From Simiduia agarivorans SA1 = DSM 21679 (GTDB lineage: Bacteria > Pseudomonadota > Gammaproteobacteria > Pseudomonadales > Cellvibrionaceae): a stretch of DNA of 64,000 nt. Made by a program: the position numbers and the translations under genes. Of the stretch, positions 27,147 to 35,981 are shown one piece after another. The notes under the pieces were generated by a model. It did no database searches, had not been told where the DNA came from, and saw only the letters and a list, made by a program, of their open reading frames with translations. Every line of letters begins with the position of its first letter. Within the stretch, counting starts at the first letter, position 1. The stretch covers positions 2,266,001 through 2,330,000 of the forward strand of contig NC_018868.3 in assembly GCF_000305785.2 (NCBI RefSeq). Direction: 5' to 3'.

Positions 27147-28547
27147 TCAACGCACCACCTGCTCCAGCGTCAGATCCGGTGCATGCTCGATGATGTCGGC
27201 TTTTGCCACCCGACCAAACTGTGCGCGCCTGAGGGTAATGGCACCCACCGGGTTGTGGGCAAAGCCACGCAAATGAAACACCCGCTCCACCTGATCACAG
27301 CGAAGATCCTCCACCAGAATATCGCGCACGGTGGGCATATGCTCACCCGCCTCGCCTTCTTCGTAATGAAAATTCACCACCAGCGCTTCCTGCGCCTGCT
27401 GAATGTGAACGTGACGCACGCGCACTTTCTCGATAACACCACCGCGCCGGGCATTGGTTTTGAACCGCAGCGCACGTTCCAGATGCGGGCTGTTCATGCT
27501 GCAATGTTCCATGAAAATGTTGCGGGCGCCGCCGGAGATTTCGCTGCCCAGCACCAACCCGCCGTGGCCATCCCGCATTTCGCAATGGCGCACCACCACA
27601 TTTTCCACCGCCACCCCCACCCGGCGGCCGTCCTCATTGCGGCCGCTTTTGAGTGCAATACAGTCATCACCTGTGTCGAACACGCATTGTTCGATTAGCA
27701 CGTTTTTACAGGACTCCGGGTCACAGCCATCGTTGTTGGGGCCGTGGCTGCGACAAGTCACGCCGCGCACCACTACGCTTTCACACAACACCGGATGCAG
27801 CAACCAGAAGGGCGAATTGACCAGCGTCACGCCTTCAATTTTGACCTGGTTACAGGCATAGAACTGTACGAAGGCGGGCCGCAGGAAGCTGCCCTCGGCA
27901 TAGTGACGTTCACGCGGGTCCACGCCCGCCAGCACATCGGCCTGCAATGCATCGCGCGCCGGGCGCTGATCTTCACCCTCAATCAGATCCCAATGCCGTT
28001 CTTTGTGCGCGCCCTTCCAGGGCCACCAGGTCTGGTCATTGGCATTGCCATCCAGCACGCCGCCGCCGGTGACAGCAATATTCTGCTGGCCATAGGCATA
28101 AATCAGTGGCGAATAGCCCATCATCTCCATGCCCTCCCAGCGGGTAAACACGGCGGGCAGGTAGCGCGACGGGTCGGTGACAAAAGACAGCGTCGCCCCT
28201 TCCGCCACGTGCAACTCCACGTTGGATTTGAGATGAATAGCCGCGGTCTGATAAACCCCCTTGGCGCACACCACGCGCCCGCCGCCGGCCGCATGAGCAG
28301 CGGCAATGGCATCGGCAATGGCCCGAGTGGCATCCTCGTCGGAATCGGCCACCGCACCAAAATCCTCCACCACAAAATCGCGCTCGGGAATCTGCACTTC
28401 GCGTATGGACTGCACTATCTGATCCGCCAGTTGCCAATCATCCGCTATTGGTGATTTGACAGCACCCGGCTCCCGCGCGGAGCAGGCCAACAGGGCGCCG
28501 GCTGAACCTGCGATGGACAGTTGCAGAAATTGACGTCGGGGCAGCAT
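27147..28547 (-). CDS. Polygalacturonase-like glycoside hydrolase, GH28
   Basis: A 466-residue beta-helix hydrolase for galacturonan or rhamnogalacturonan fragments. The ATG at 28547 follows AGGAGC and starts an arginine-containing signal (LPRRQFLQLSIAGSAGALLAC) that could be a Tat-type lipoprotein signal. GH28 catalytic motifs are intact: NNDGCDPES, TGDDCIALKSGRNEDGRR with the Asp pair, GHGGLVLGSE with the catalytic His, and RALRFKTNARRG in place of the common RIK. An upstream ATG at 28628 sits in the operator and is rejected. Divergent from uxaA. Confidence 0.92.
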   Translation of the reverse strand: MLPRRQFLQLSIAGSAGALLACSAREPGAVKSPIADDWQLADQIVQSIREVQIPERDFVVEDFGAVADSDEDATRAIADAIAAAHAAGGGRVVCAKGVYQTAAIHLKSNVELHVAEGATLSFVTDPSRYLPAVFTRWEGMEMMGYSPLIYAYGQQNIAVTGGGVLDGNANDQTWWPWKGAHKERHWDLIEGEDQRPARDALQADVLAGVDPRERHYAEGSFLRPAFVQFYACNQVKIEGVTLVNSPFWLLHPVLCESVVVRGVTCRSHGPNNDGCDPESCKNVLIEQCVFDTGDDCIALKSGRNEDGRRVGVAVENVVVRHCEMRDGHGGLVLGSEISGGARNIFMEHCSMNSPHLERALRFKTNARRGGVIEKVRVRHVHIQQAQEALVVNFHYEEGEAGEHMPTVRDILVEDLRCDQVERVFHLRGFAHNPVGAITLRRAQFGRVAKADIIEHAPDLTLEQVVR

Positions 28548-28628
28548 GGCCTCAGCTCCTTTTTTACGTGTGCGACTTGTGAAATAACCTGGCCGGAGTG
28601 TGCCCCAGCAACAACCAAAACTCAACAT

Positions 28629-28641
28629 TTGGTATTACCAA
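28629..28641. promoter_or_regulatory. TTGGTNNNACCAA operator, GH28 promoter
   Basis: TTGGTATTACCAA, perfect, 82 bp before the GH28 ATG. Confidence 0.75.
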
Positions 28642-28777
28642 TATGACAAAGCATCACCCAAACCAAAAACCAGAATAATCATAACCTATTGAAATACAAG
28701 AAAATAAAATTTAAGCCACACAAGACTGACAATTTTTCAACCGTTAAACCAAAGTAAAGCCAGGACACAAACTAATT

Positions 28778-28790
28778 GCGGTATGACCAA
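28778..28790. promoter_or_regulatory. TTGGTNNNACCAA-type operator, uxaA promoter
   Basis: GCGGTATGACCAA, with an intact right half and a partial left half, 45 bp before the uxaA ATG. The region between the two operators (28642-28777) is AT-rich and holds both promoters. Confidence 0.6.
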
Positions 28791-28834
28791 TTTAAGTTAA
28801 ACTGGCACCACGATTAAGCCACACCGTGATTACC

Positions 28835-30352
28835 ATGACCCACGCCATTCACCTGCACCCCGACGATAACGTGTTATTGGCCCTGACGCCTCTCGATGAA
28901 GGACAAGCGCTGCCAGTGGGCGGTCATTGCATTCAACCGGTACCGGCCATGCACAAAGTGGCGATAACCGACCTGCCCGCGGGCGCGGCCATCCGCAAAT
29001 ACGGCCAGGTCATTGGCCAGGCGAGCCAACCGATCCGCGCGGGCGAACATGTGCACGTGCACAATTGCGTGATGGCAGGCGAAACCCGCAGCCACCATTT
29101 CTGCAGCAACCTGCGCGACACACCCTTTGTGGCACCCGCGGACCGGGCACAATTCATGGGCTATCAGCGCGCCGATGGCCGGGTGGGCACGCGCAATTTC
29201 ATGGCGCTGGTGACCACCGTCAATTGCTCGGCCACCACCGCCCGACACATTGCGCACCAGGCGCAGGTGCAGGGCCTGCTCAATGACTATGACCAGATCG
29301 ACGGCCTTGTGCCCCTGGTGCACAGTTCCGGTTGCGGCATGAACCCCAACAGCCGGGGCGGCGAGTTGCTGGCCCGGACCTTGTCCGGCTATGCCGCGCA
29401 CCCGAATTTTGGTGGCGTGATCCTGTTAGGTCTGGGCTGCGAAGCGATGCAATTAAAACAGCTGATGGAAAGCCAGGGCCTGCAGGAATCCGATACCTTC
29501 CGCGCCTACACCATTCAACAGCAGGCCGGCACGCGCAAATCCATTGCGTACGGTCTGGATCAGTTGCGCGAGATGCTGCCCTCGGTCAATCGCGCCCGGC
29601 GCACACCGGCCGACGCCAGCCACCTGACACTGGCCGTCCAGTGCGGCGGTTCCGATGCACTGTCCGGCGTCACCGCCAACCCGGCGCTGGGGCGCGCCGC
29701 TGATACGCTCATCGCCCACGGCGGCACGGTGATCTATTCGGAAACGCCGGAAATCTACGGCGCCGAACACCTGCTGACCGCACGCGCCGAAACGCCGGAA
29801 ACCGCGCAAGCGCTCGCCGATTTAGTGCAATGGTGGGAGCACTACACGCTCATGCACGGGGTAGAACTGAACAACAACCCCTCGCCCGGCAACAAAGCCG
29901 GCGGGCTCACCACCATTCTGGAAAAATCCCTGGGCGCCATGGCCAAAGGCGGCAGCACCAATTTGCGTGGCGTGTTCCAGTATGCCGAACGGGTCAACAC
30001 CCGCGGGCTGGTATTCATGGACAGCCCCGGCTTTGACCCGGTATCTGTCACCGGGCAGGTGGCATCGGGCGCGAACGTGATCTGCTTTACCACCGGCCGC
30101 GGCTCGGCTTTCGGCAACAAGCCCGTGCCCAGCCTGAAGCTCGCCAGCAACACCGCCCTGTATGAACGCATGCAGGAAGACATGGACATCAACTGCGGCA
30201 AGGCCATCGAACCCGGCGGCAGCCTGGCGGCGTCGGGCGAGGAGATCTTCCAGACCATTCTGCGCACCGCCTCGGGCGAGCGCACCGCCAGCGAAAAGCT
30301 GGGCTACGGCGACAACGAGTTCACGCCCTGGCACATAGGCGCGGTGGTTTAG
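28835..30352 (+). CDS. uxaA: Altronate dehydratase UxaA
   Basis: Iron-dependent dehydratase turning altronate into 2-keto-3-deoxygluconate, 505 residues from the ATG at 28835; a GTG at 28826 is in frame but neither has a strong ribosome site. An N-terminal SAF-like part (about 1-95) is followed by the dehydratase domain with GYQRADGRVGTRNF, SSGCGMNP, LLGLGCEA, QCGGSDALSG and the NNPSPGNKAGGLTTILEKSLG stretch; the cysteines are conserved in the family. Convergent with the CE8 gene, 13 bp apart. Length suits full-length UxaA. Confidence 0.95.
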   Translation: MTHAIHLHPDDNVLLALTPLDEGQALPVGGHCIQPVPAMHKVAITDLPAGAAIRKYGQVIGQASQPIRAGEHVHVHNCVMAGETRSHHFCSNLRDTPFVAPADRAQFMGYQRADGRVGTRNFMALVTTVNCSATTARHIAHQAQVQGLLNDYDQIDGLVPLVHSSGCGMNPNSRGGELLARTLSGYAAHPNFGGVILLGLGCEAMQLKQLMESQGLQESDTFRAYTIQQQAGTRKSIAYGLDQLREMLPSVNRARRTPADASHLTLAVQCGGSDALSGVTANPALGRAADTLIAHGGTVIYSETPEIYGAEHLLTARAETPETAQALADLVQWWEHYTLMHGVELNNNPSPGNKAGGLTTILEKSLGAMAKGGSTNLRGVFQYAERVNTRGLVFMDSPGFDPVSVTGQVASGANVICFTTGRGSAFGNKPVPSLKLASNTALYERMQEDMDINCGKAIEPGGSLAASGEEIFQTILRTASGERTASEKLGYGDNEFTPWHIGAVV

Positions 30353-30365
30353 GGCCCGGCCCGAT

Positions 30366-31346
30366 TCATTCCGCGCCGGCAATGCGGGCGCGCCAACGGG
30401 CCAGATCCCGTTCCGGTTGCCAACGATCACCGAAGGCCAGTGCGGGCGACACCCGCACCGGTGGCATATTGGTCGCCGCCCAGGCCGGCAAGGGACTGAA
30501 ATCCACCGATGCAGCACCGGAAAAATAATAGCGATCACCCCAATGGTTGGGCCTGTCGCGCGTCGGCTCATCGGGGTAGGTTTTACGGTACAGGGGCTGC
30601 CGGTTCAGGTGCCGGTCGAAGCGCGGATTGATCAGCCAGAAGCTGGCATCGTAGTGGCGCCGGCCCAGCCGATAACCCGGCTCGCCGGAAAACCGGCTGT
30701 TCACCACCACCAACGCTTTGGCCGGATCACCGTCCCCGTCGTGCCAGAGTGCGTGGCCCGGCGAGCGGGTGAAGAATTCGCTGTCGGTAATGTAGGCCCA
30801 GCCGCGCGGGCACACCTGATCCACATAGCCTTCGAAATAACAGCGACTGTGGTAGTACATCCCATTCTTGTCCCACAGGCTGAGGGTATCGGCACCGCCA
30901 CTGATCAGGCGGCAGTTGTCGGTGATGATGCGGGTGCCCTGGAGAGACCGCACCGCAAACTGATGGTCGTGATCGCCGGTGCGCTGGCCGTAACTGTTTA
31001 GCACGGTGAGATCCAGCAGCGCCACGTCCGAGGCATTGATATTCACCACCGCGGCACCCCAATCGGTCTCCGCATGCGCGCGCCAGTGCTCGCGCAATTC
31101 AGCGAATTCAATAATGGTTTTGTCCGGCCCGGCACCCACTAATGCCAATTGGTCCCGGGTGATGTATACCTTTTCCAGGTATTGCCCGGCGGCGATGTGT
31201 ATCACCACTGGCCCGTCTATTCCATTAGCCGCGTCCACCGCTGCCTGAATGGTGGCGTAAGTCTGATCGGGCCCCACGCGCAAGTGACTGGCCGGATGGG
31301 CCAAACCCGACACCAGACAGAAAAAAAACAGGCAGTAACGCAACAT
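30366..31346 (-). CDS. Divergent pectinesterase-like protein, CE8
   Basis: A 326-residue exported beta-helix protein (signal MLRYCLFFFCLVSGLAHP; ATG at 31346, since the codon at 31352 is TTG). The opening LRVGPDQTYATIQAAVDAAN and ITRDQLALVGAGPDKTII are typical of CE8 pectin methylesterases. Around the active site the usual GYQDTL is GGADTL, VDFIFG is VDQVCPRG, and LGRPW is LGRRH. Both catalytic aspartates and the arginine appear kept, while the oxyanion glutamine is replaced. It may be a methylesterase of an unusual subgroup or act on a different ester. Confidence 0.8.
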   Translation of the reverse strand: MLRYCLFFFCLVSGLAHPASHLRVGPDQTYATIQAAVDAANGIDGPVVIHIAAGQYLEKVYITRDQLALVGAGPDKTIIEFAELREHWRAHAETDWGAAVVNINASDVALLDLTVLNSYGQRTGDHDHQFAVRSLQGTRIITDNCRLISGGADTLSLWDKNGMYYHSRCYFEGYVDQVCPRGWAYITDSEFFTRSPGHALWHDGDGDPAKALVVVNSRFSGEPGYRLGRRHYDASFWLINPRFDRHLNRQPLYRKTYPDEPTRDRPNHWGDRYYFSGAASVDFSPLPAWAATNMPPVRVSPALAFGDRWQPERDLARWRARIAGAE

Positions 31347-31391
31347 GGGCAAATCCCGGCTTGTTATTGTGAGGGGACCTAGTGTAGCATT

Positions 31392-31404
31392 TTGGTCTTA
31401 CCAA
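31392..31404. promoter_or_regulatory. TTGGTNNNACCAA operator between CE8 and TRAP genes
   Basis: TTGGTCTTACCAA, a perfect consensus match, 46 bp before the CE8 ATG and 82 bp before the TRAP gene, so it may serve both. Confidence 0.75.
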
Positions 31405-31485
31405 TATAACAAAACATGTATAACCAAATGCTGACCACCCTGACTGGCGTGCGACAGCATTGACCATCAACCGACAGAGGCACCC

Positions 31486-32457
31486 ATGGGCAAACTACTG
31501 GGACTGACACTGCTGAGCCTGGCCCTGGCCATCACCGGCTGCAAAGGTCAGGACACCACCAAGCGGCTCAAGCTCGCGCACACGCTGGATACCAGCCACC
31601 CGGTTCATCAGGGCATGGTGGCCATGGCCGAACGGCTGAATACCATTTCCGGCGGTGAACTGACCATCGACATTTACCCCAGCGGCCAGTTGGGGTCCGA
31701 ACGGGAAATGATCGAACTACTGCAAATCGGCAGCCTGGCCATGACCAAGGTGTCCGCCAGCCCGATGGAAAGCTTTGTACCGGAAATGAAAGTGTTCAGC
31801 CTGCCCTACGTGTTCCGCGATGAGGACCATTTCTGGCGCGTGCTCGACAGTGATCTGGGCAAACAGCTGTTAGTGGCTGGCGAGCGGGTGCGCCTGCGCG
31901 GACTGTGTTACTACGATGCCGGTGCCCGCAGCTTTTACACCACCGACCGCGCCATCAATACGCCCGCCGACCTGGAAGGCCTGAAAATCCGCGTACAGAA
32001 AAGCCAGACCGCCGTGGAAATGGTGAGCACGCTTGGCGGTTCCGCCACGCCTATTTCCTTTGGCGAGTTGTACACCTCACTGCAACAGGGCGTGGTGGAC
32101 GGTGCGGAAAATAATCCGCCCAGTTTTTATTCCTCCAAGCATTACGAAGTGTCGAAATACTACAGCCTGGACGAGCACAGCTACGTGCCCGACATGCTAC
32201 TGGTGAGCGCGCACGTGTGGCGCAACCTGTCGGCCCAACATCAACAATGGTTGCAGCAGGCCGCGGATGAGTCGGTGCCGGTGCAACGGGCGCTGTGGAA
32301 GCAGCAAACGGAAAAAGCGCTGGCGGAAGTACAGGCCGCTGGCGTCACCGTTATTTATCCCGACAAGACACTGTTCGCACAGCAGGTCAGCCCCATGCAC
32401 AGTGCCCTCGAAGGCACGCCCGTGGGTGAGCTGTTAAATACCATCAAATCATTGTAA
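31486..32457 (+). CDS. TRAP transporter solute-binding lipoprotein, DctP type
   Basis: A 323-residue substrate receptor for a TRAP importer of uronates. Signal ends ITGCKGQD, a lipobox, so it is probably anchored rather than free. DctP-family motifs: KLAHTLDTSHPVHQG, IYPSGQLGSEREMIELLQIG, GLKIRVQKS with the carboxylate-binding arginine (about 166-174), GELYTSLQQGVVDGAENNP. Several family members bind galacturonate or glucuronate. First of four genes running to the CE12 esterase. Confidence 0.92.
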   Translation: MGKLLGLTLLSLALAITGCKGQDTTKRLKLAHTLDTSHPVHQGMVAMAERLNTISGGELTIDIYPSGQLGSEREMIELLQIGSLAMTKVSASPMESFVPEMKVFSLPYVFRDEDHFWRVLDSDLGKQLLVAGERVRLRGLCYYDAGARSFYTTDRAINTPADLEGLKIRVQKSQTAVEMVSTLGGSATPISFGELYTSLQQGVVDGAENNPPSFYSSKHYEVSKYYSLDEHSYVPDMLLVSAHVWRNLSAQHQQWLQQAADESVPVQRALWKQQTEKALAEVQAAGVTVIYPDKTLFAQQVSPMHSALEGTPVGELLNTIKSL

Positions 32458-32467
32458 GGCGGACCTG

Positions 32468-32956
32468 ATGAAACCCTTGATTTCGCTGCTCGACCGCAGC
32501 CTGTACTGGCTGCTGGCATTGCTGATGACCCTGATGGTGCTGGATGTGACCTGGCAGGTGCTCACCCGGTTTGTGATGAGCCAACCGAGTTCCTTTACCG
32601 AGGAACTGGCTGGCTTTCTATTAATCTGGATCGGCATTCTCGGCTCGGCCTATGCGTTTCGCTTTAACGCCCATCTGGGGCTGGATCTCATTACCGCCAA
32701 ACTGACGGGTGCGTCCGCCCTGAATGTCAGACGCATCGGCCTGCTGGTGAGTTTTGCCTTTGCCGCCGGGGTCATGGTGTTGGGTGGCGGCTACCTGGTG
32801 CAGATGACATTTGAACTCAATCAGGTGTCGGCGGCACTCGGCATCCGCATGGGTTATGTGTACCTGGCCGTGCCCTTCAGTGGTTTGCTGATTTGTGTTT
32901 ACGCCCTGGCGTTTTTATTCAACGGCCTCGATGCCGATCAATCCTATTCACAATAA
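32468..32956 (+). CDS. TRAP transporter small membrane subunit, DctQ type
   Basis: A 162-residue protein with four membrane segments (about 15-35, 47-67, 90-110, 130-152) and the family stretch FTEELAGFLLIWIGILGSAYAFR. Works with the large subunit and the binding protein; a GGCGGACCTG site 10 bp after the dctP-like stop sets the start. Confidence 0.92.
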   Translation: MKPLISLLDRSLYWLLALLMTLMVLDVTWQVLTRFVMSQPSSFTEELAGFLLIWIGILGSAYAFRFNAHLGLDLITAKLTGASALNVRRIGLLVSFAFAAGVMVLGGGYLVQMTFELNQVSAALGIRMGYVYLAVPFSGLLICVYALAFLFNGLDADQSYSQ

Positions 32957-32967
32957 CCGGGGCTGCT

Positions 32968-34266
32968 ATGGACATCTCTGTTTGGGTACTGCTGATCACC
33001 TTTGTGGTGCTGCTGTTTATCAACGTACCAATTTCCATTTGTATCGGCATGGCCACGCTGCTGACCATGTTGTTCACCATTGACGGCGGGCCTGCGATCA
33101 CCACCATTGCCCAACGCATGGCCGGCGGCATAGAAAGTTTTGCCCTGTTGGCGATTCCGTTTTTTATCCTGAGCGGCATGTTGATGGGCCAGGGCGGCAT
33201 TGCCCGCCGATTAATCAATTTTGCCAAAGTCATGATCGGCATGCTGCCCGGCGGCCTGGCCTATGTGAATATCGTATCCTGCGCCCTGTTCGGCGCCATT
33301 TCCGGTTCGGCCGTGGCCGCCACCAGCGCCATCGGCGGCTTCATGATTCCGGTCATGAATAAAGAAGGTTACGACAAAGACTTCAACGCAGCCGTTACCG
33401 TCGCCTCATCCACCTCCGGCCTGTTGATTCCACCCTCGAATATTCTGATTGTGTATTCACTGGCTTCTGGCGGTGTATCCATTGCAGCCCTGTTTATTGC
33501 CGGCTATTTGCCCGGTATTTTACTGGCGCTGTCATTGATGGCCGTGTGCGGTATCTGGGCCAAGCGTAAAGGCTACCCGGTAGGCGAGCGCACCAGTCTG
33601 GGCGACAGTCTGCGTATCGCGCTCGACGCCATTCCCAGCCTGTTCCTGATTGTGCTGATCATTGGCGGTATTGTGGGCGGCATTTTCACACCCACCGAGG
33701 CCAGCGCCATTGCCGTGCTGTACGCGTTGATACTGAGCGTGTTTATTTACCGCGAAGTGAGCCTGAAACAGTTGCCGGACATTCTGGTGAAATCGGCGAT
33801 TACCACCGCCATCGTCATGTTCCTCATCGGCACCAGCAGTGCCATGAGCTGGATTCTGTCTTACGAAAATATTCCGCAATCCATTTCCGCCGGCTTGTTG
33901 GAATTATCCAGCAATCCGATCGTAATTCTGCTCACCATCAACCTGATTTTGCTGGCCGTGGGGATCTTCATGGACATGACCCCGGCGGTGCTGATTTTCA
34001 CGCCGATCTTTTTGCCGGTGGCCAGCGAACTCGGCATGTCGCCGCTGCATTTCGGCATCATGATGGTACTGAACCTGTGCATTGGCTTGTGCACACCGCC
34101 GGTGGGCAGCGTGTTGTTTGTGGGCGCGAGTATTGCCAAAACCAGTATCACCCAATTGATCCGGCCGCTGTTGCCCATGTACCTGGCCATGTTCATCGTG
34201 CTGATGCTGGTGGCTTACATCCCGGCATTGTCTGAAGCGTTACCGCGTTTGTTCGGACTCTACTGA
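32968..34266 (+). CDS. TRAP transporter large permease, DctM type
   Basis: A 432-residue, about 12-segment permease that moves uronate with sodium. Typical stretches are FALLAIPFFILSGMLMGQGG, GAISGSAVAATSAIG, SSTSGLLIPPSNILIVYS and MDMTPAVLIFTPIFLPVA. The ATG at 32968 is chosen over 32893, which would start inside the small-subunit gene. Its TGA overlaps the ATG of the next gene (TGATG). Confidence 0.94.
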   Translation: MDISVWVLLITFVVLLFINVPISICIGMATLLTMLFTIDGGPAITTIAQRMAGGIESFALLAIPFFILSGMLMGQGGIARRLINFAKVMIGMLPGGLAYVNIVSCALFGAISGSAVAATSAIGGFMIPVMNKEGYDKDFNAAVTVASSTSGLLIPPSNILIVYSLASGGVSIAALFIAGYLPGILLALSLMAVCGIWAKRKGYPVGERTSLGDSLRIALDAIPSLFLIVLIIGGIVGGIFTPTEASAIAVLYALILSVFIYREVSLKQLPDILVKSAITTAIVMFLIGTSSAMSWILSYENIPQSISAGLLELSSNPIVILLTINLILLAVGIFMDMTPAVLIFTPIFLPVASELGMSPLHFGIMMVLNLCIGLCTPPVGSVLFVGASIAKTSITQLIRPLLPMYLAMFIVLMLVAYIPALSEALPRLFGLY

Positions 34267-35069
34267 TGAACCCTCTGAGGCGCTGCGGCCTCTGGCTTGC
34301 CGCATTACTGCTATGCACCCATGCGACCGTTGCCAGTGAGCCACCGGTGGTTCGCCTGCACCTGGCAGGTGATTCCACCCTGGCCGACAAACACCCGAAA
34401 GATTTTCCCGAGACCGGCTGGGGCACGCCCTTCGCGACATTTTTTGGCGACGCGCTGCAGGTAATTAATTACGCCCAGAATGGCCGCAGCACCCGTTCAT
34501 TCCGCGATGAAGGCTTGTGGGATCAGCTATTAGCAGCCATCCAGCCCGGCGATTGGGTGATTATCCAGTTCGGCCACAACGATGAAGCCAAACACAAGCG
34601 CGAGCGCTACAGCTCGCCAGCGCAATTTGAAGCCAATCTGACCCGGTTTGTGCGCGAGGTGCGTGAACGAAACGCAACGCCGATACTGGCCACACCGGTC
34701 ACGCGCCGGAAATTTTCCGGTGACCTTATCGTTGAAACGCACCCGCTCTACAGTGAACGAGTGGCAAATGTCGCCAAAGCACAAAATATTTTACTGCTCG
34801 ATCTGGATAGCATCACCCGGGACTGGTTCAGCGCACAAGGCGACGCCGCCTCGCGCCTGCGTTTCATGCACCTGGCGCCGGGTGACCACCCCAATTATCC
34901 GGTCGGTGTCAGCGACAACACTCACTTCAATGAATTGGGCGCACGTGAAGTGGCGCAACTGGTGCTGAGGGAGTTACGCCTGCTAAAGCATCCGCTGATT
35001 CAATACCTGCGCACACCCGACCCCAAACACCTGCAGCTGGAATACACGGTCGAACGGCCAAGCCACTGA
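34266..35069 (+). CDS. Rhamnogalacturonan acetylesterase-like, CE12
   Basis: A 267-residue exported SGNH hydrolase. Block I GDSTLAD with the nucleophile serine, an asparagine in NYAQNGRSTRSF, block III FGHND, and block V DNTHFNELGA with the Asp and His. This block set, with the DST spelling and DNTHF, matches CE12. It should take acetyl groups from rhamnogalacturonan or galacturonan. Translationally coupled to the TRAP permease by a one-base overlap, which ties it to the pectin locus. Confidence 0.88.
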   Translation: MNPLRRCGLWLAALLLCTHATVASEPPVVRLHLAGDSTLADKHPKDFPETGWGTPFATFFGDALQVINYAQNGRSTRSFRDEGLWDQLLAAIQPGDWVIIQFGHNDEAKHKRERYSSPAQFEANLTRFVREVRERNATPILATPVTRRKFSGDLIVETHPLYSERVANVAKAQNILLLDLDSITRDWFSAQGDAASRLRFMHLAPGDHPNYPVGVSDNTHFNELGAREVAQLVLRELRLLKHPLIQYLRTPDPKHLQLEYTVERPSH

Positions 35070-35074
35070 GCAGC

Positions 35075-35094
35075 TTTCACAAAATCTGCACATT
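35075..35094. promoter_or_regulatory. TTTCACAA...TGCA box before the YHYH gene
   Basis: A TTTCACAAAATCTGCACATT stretch, 63 bp before the YHYH ATG, resembles the box at 39319-39338. It may be the target of the OmpR-type regulator at 37138-37827. Confidence 0.5.
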
Positions 35095-35156
35095 CTCTCC
35101 ACGCTTGTTGCACTGCGCCCCAATAAGGTAGCGGCAACCCCCTCAGGAGAGAGACT

Positions 35157-35981
35157 ATGCAAAGCCTTTGTTTTTCGCGCAGGCTCAGCGCCTGTTGCGC
35201 CATCGCGCTCTTGAGCGCCTGTGGCGGCTCATCTGACAGCGACAACCTGACACCCATTGTGGAGGATACCGATGCGTCCACCAGTGCATGCACCCATGCT
35301 GTAACCGAGCTGTCGGGCGCCTATTTGTTTTTCGGCAGCAACGTCACGGTGACCCTGTCTGACGATGGCTGCGAGGTCACCTTCGAGGCCGCTGGCAAAC
35401 CCGATCACACCTCACCCTACTGGAACCCAGATAACCGCAGCGGTTTATACGAAGCGCCTGGCGCTGAAACAGACATAGCGCACATGTCGCCCGGATACAT
35501 TGAAGATTATTCCAACCGCTACTACCTCACCACACCGGTGGCCCCGGAAAAAGCCGGCAGCAGCACCGCCACCCGATTGGGTGCCGTTGGGATTGCCACC
35601 TCCGGCGCACCGATTTTCAATGATCAGGAAGGTCCGAACGTGGCGTTGCAACTGGGCGTAATCCAGGGTTTTGATCGCAATGGTGCCCACACCGGGCCCG
35701 AGGTCTATCACTACCATCTGGAACCCAAGGCGATTTCCGATGATGACGATGCCTTAGTTGGCGTAATGGCGGATGGCTTTTTTCTGTACGGACGCAAGTG
35801 TTATGGCGTGGGCGACTACCCCACCGACCTTGACGAGTCGGGCGGACATACCACCTTCACCCAGCACACCTTCGGCGACAACCAATATCACTATCACATC
35901 CAGAACACGCTGTATCTGAATGCCTATTATCTGGCATTTCCCGGTGACTATCAGGGCACCTACTATGGCATCAGTAACTGA
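35157..35981 (+). CDS. YHYH-domain lipoprotein
   Basis: A 274-residue lipoprotein (signal ending LLSACGGSS) with a YHYH domain of unknown function. The histidine-rich motifs are VYHYHLEP (about 182-189) and QYHYHIQN (about 242-249). AGGAGAG precedes the ATG. The histidine patches would suit metal binding. It overlaps the MORN-protein gene by 17 bp. The neighbours are a SCO protein and a two-component pair, which suggests metal handling and not polysaccharide use. Confidence 0.75.
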   Translation: MQSLCFSRRLSACCAIALLSACGGSSDSDNLTPIVEDTDASTSACTHAVTELSGAYLFFGSNVTVTLSDDGCEVTFEAAGKPDHTSPYWNPDNRSGLYEAPGAETDIAHMSPGYIEDYSNRYYLTTPVAPEKAGSSTATRLGAVGIATSGAPIFNDQEGPNVALQLGVIQGFDRNGAHTGPEVYHYHLEPKAISDDDDALVGVMADGFFLYGRKCYGVGDYPTDLDESGGHTTFTQHTFGDNQYHYHIQNTLYLNAYYLAFPGDYQGTYYGISN

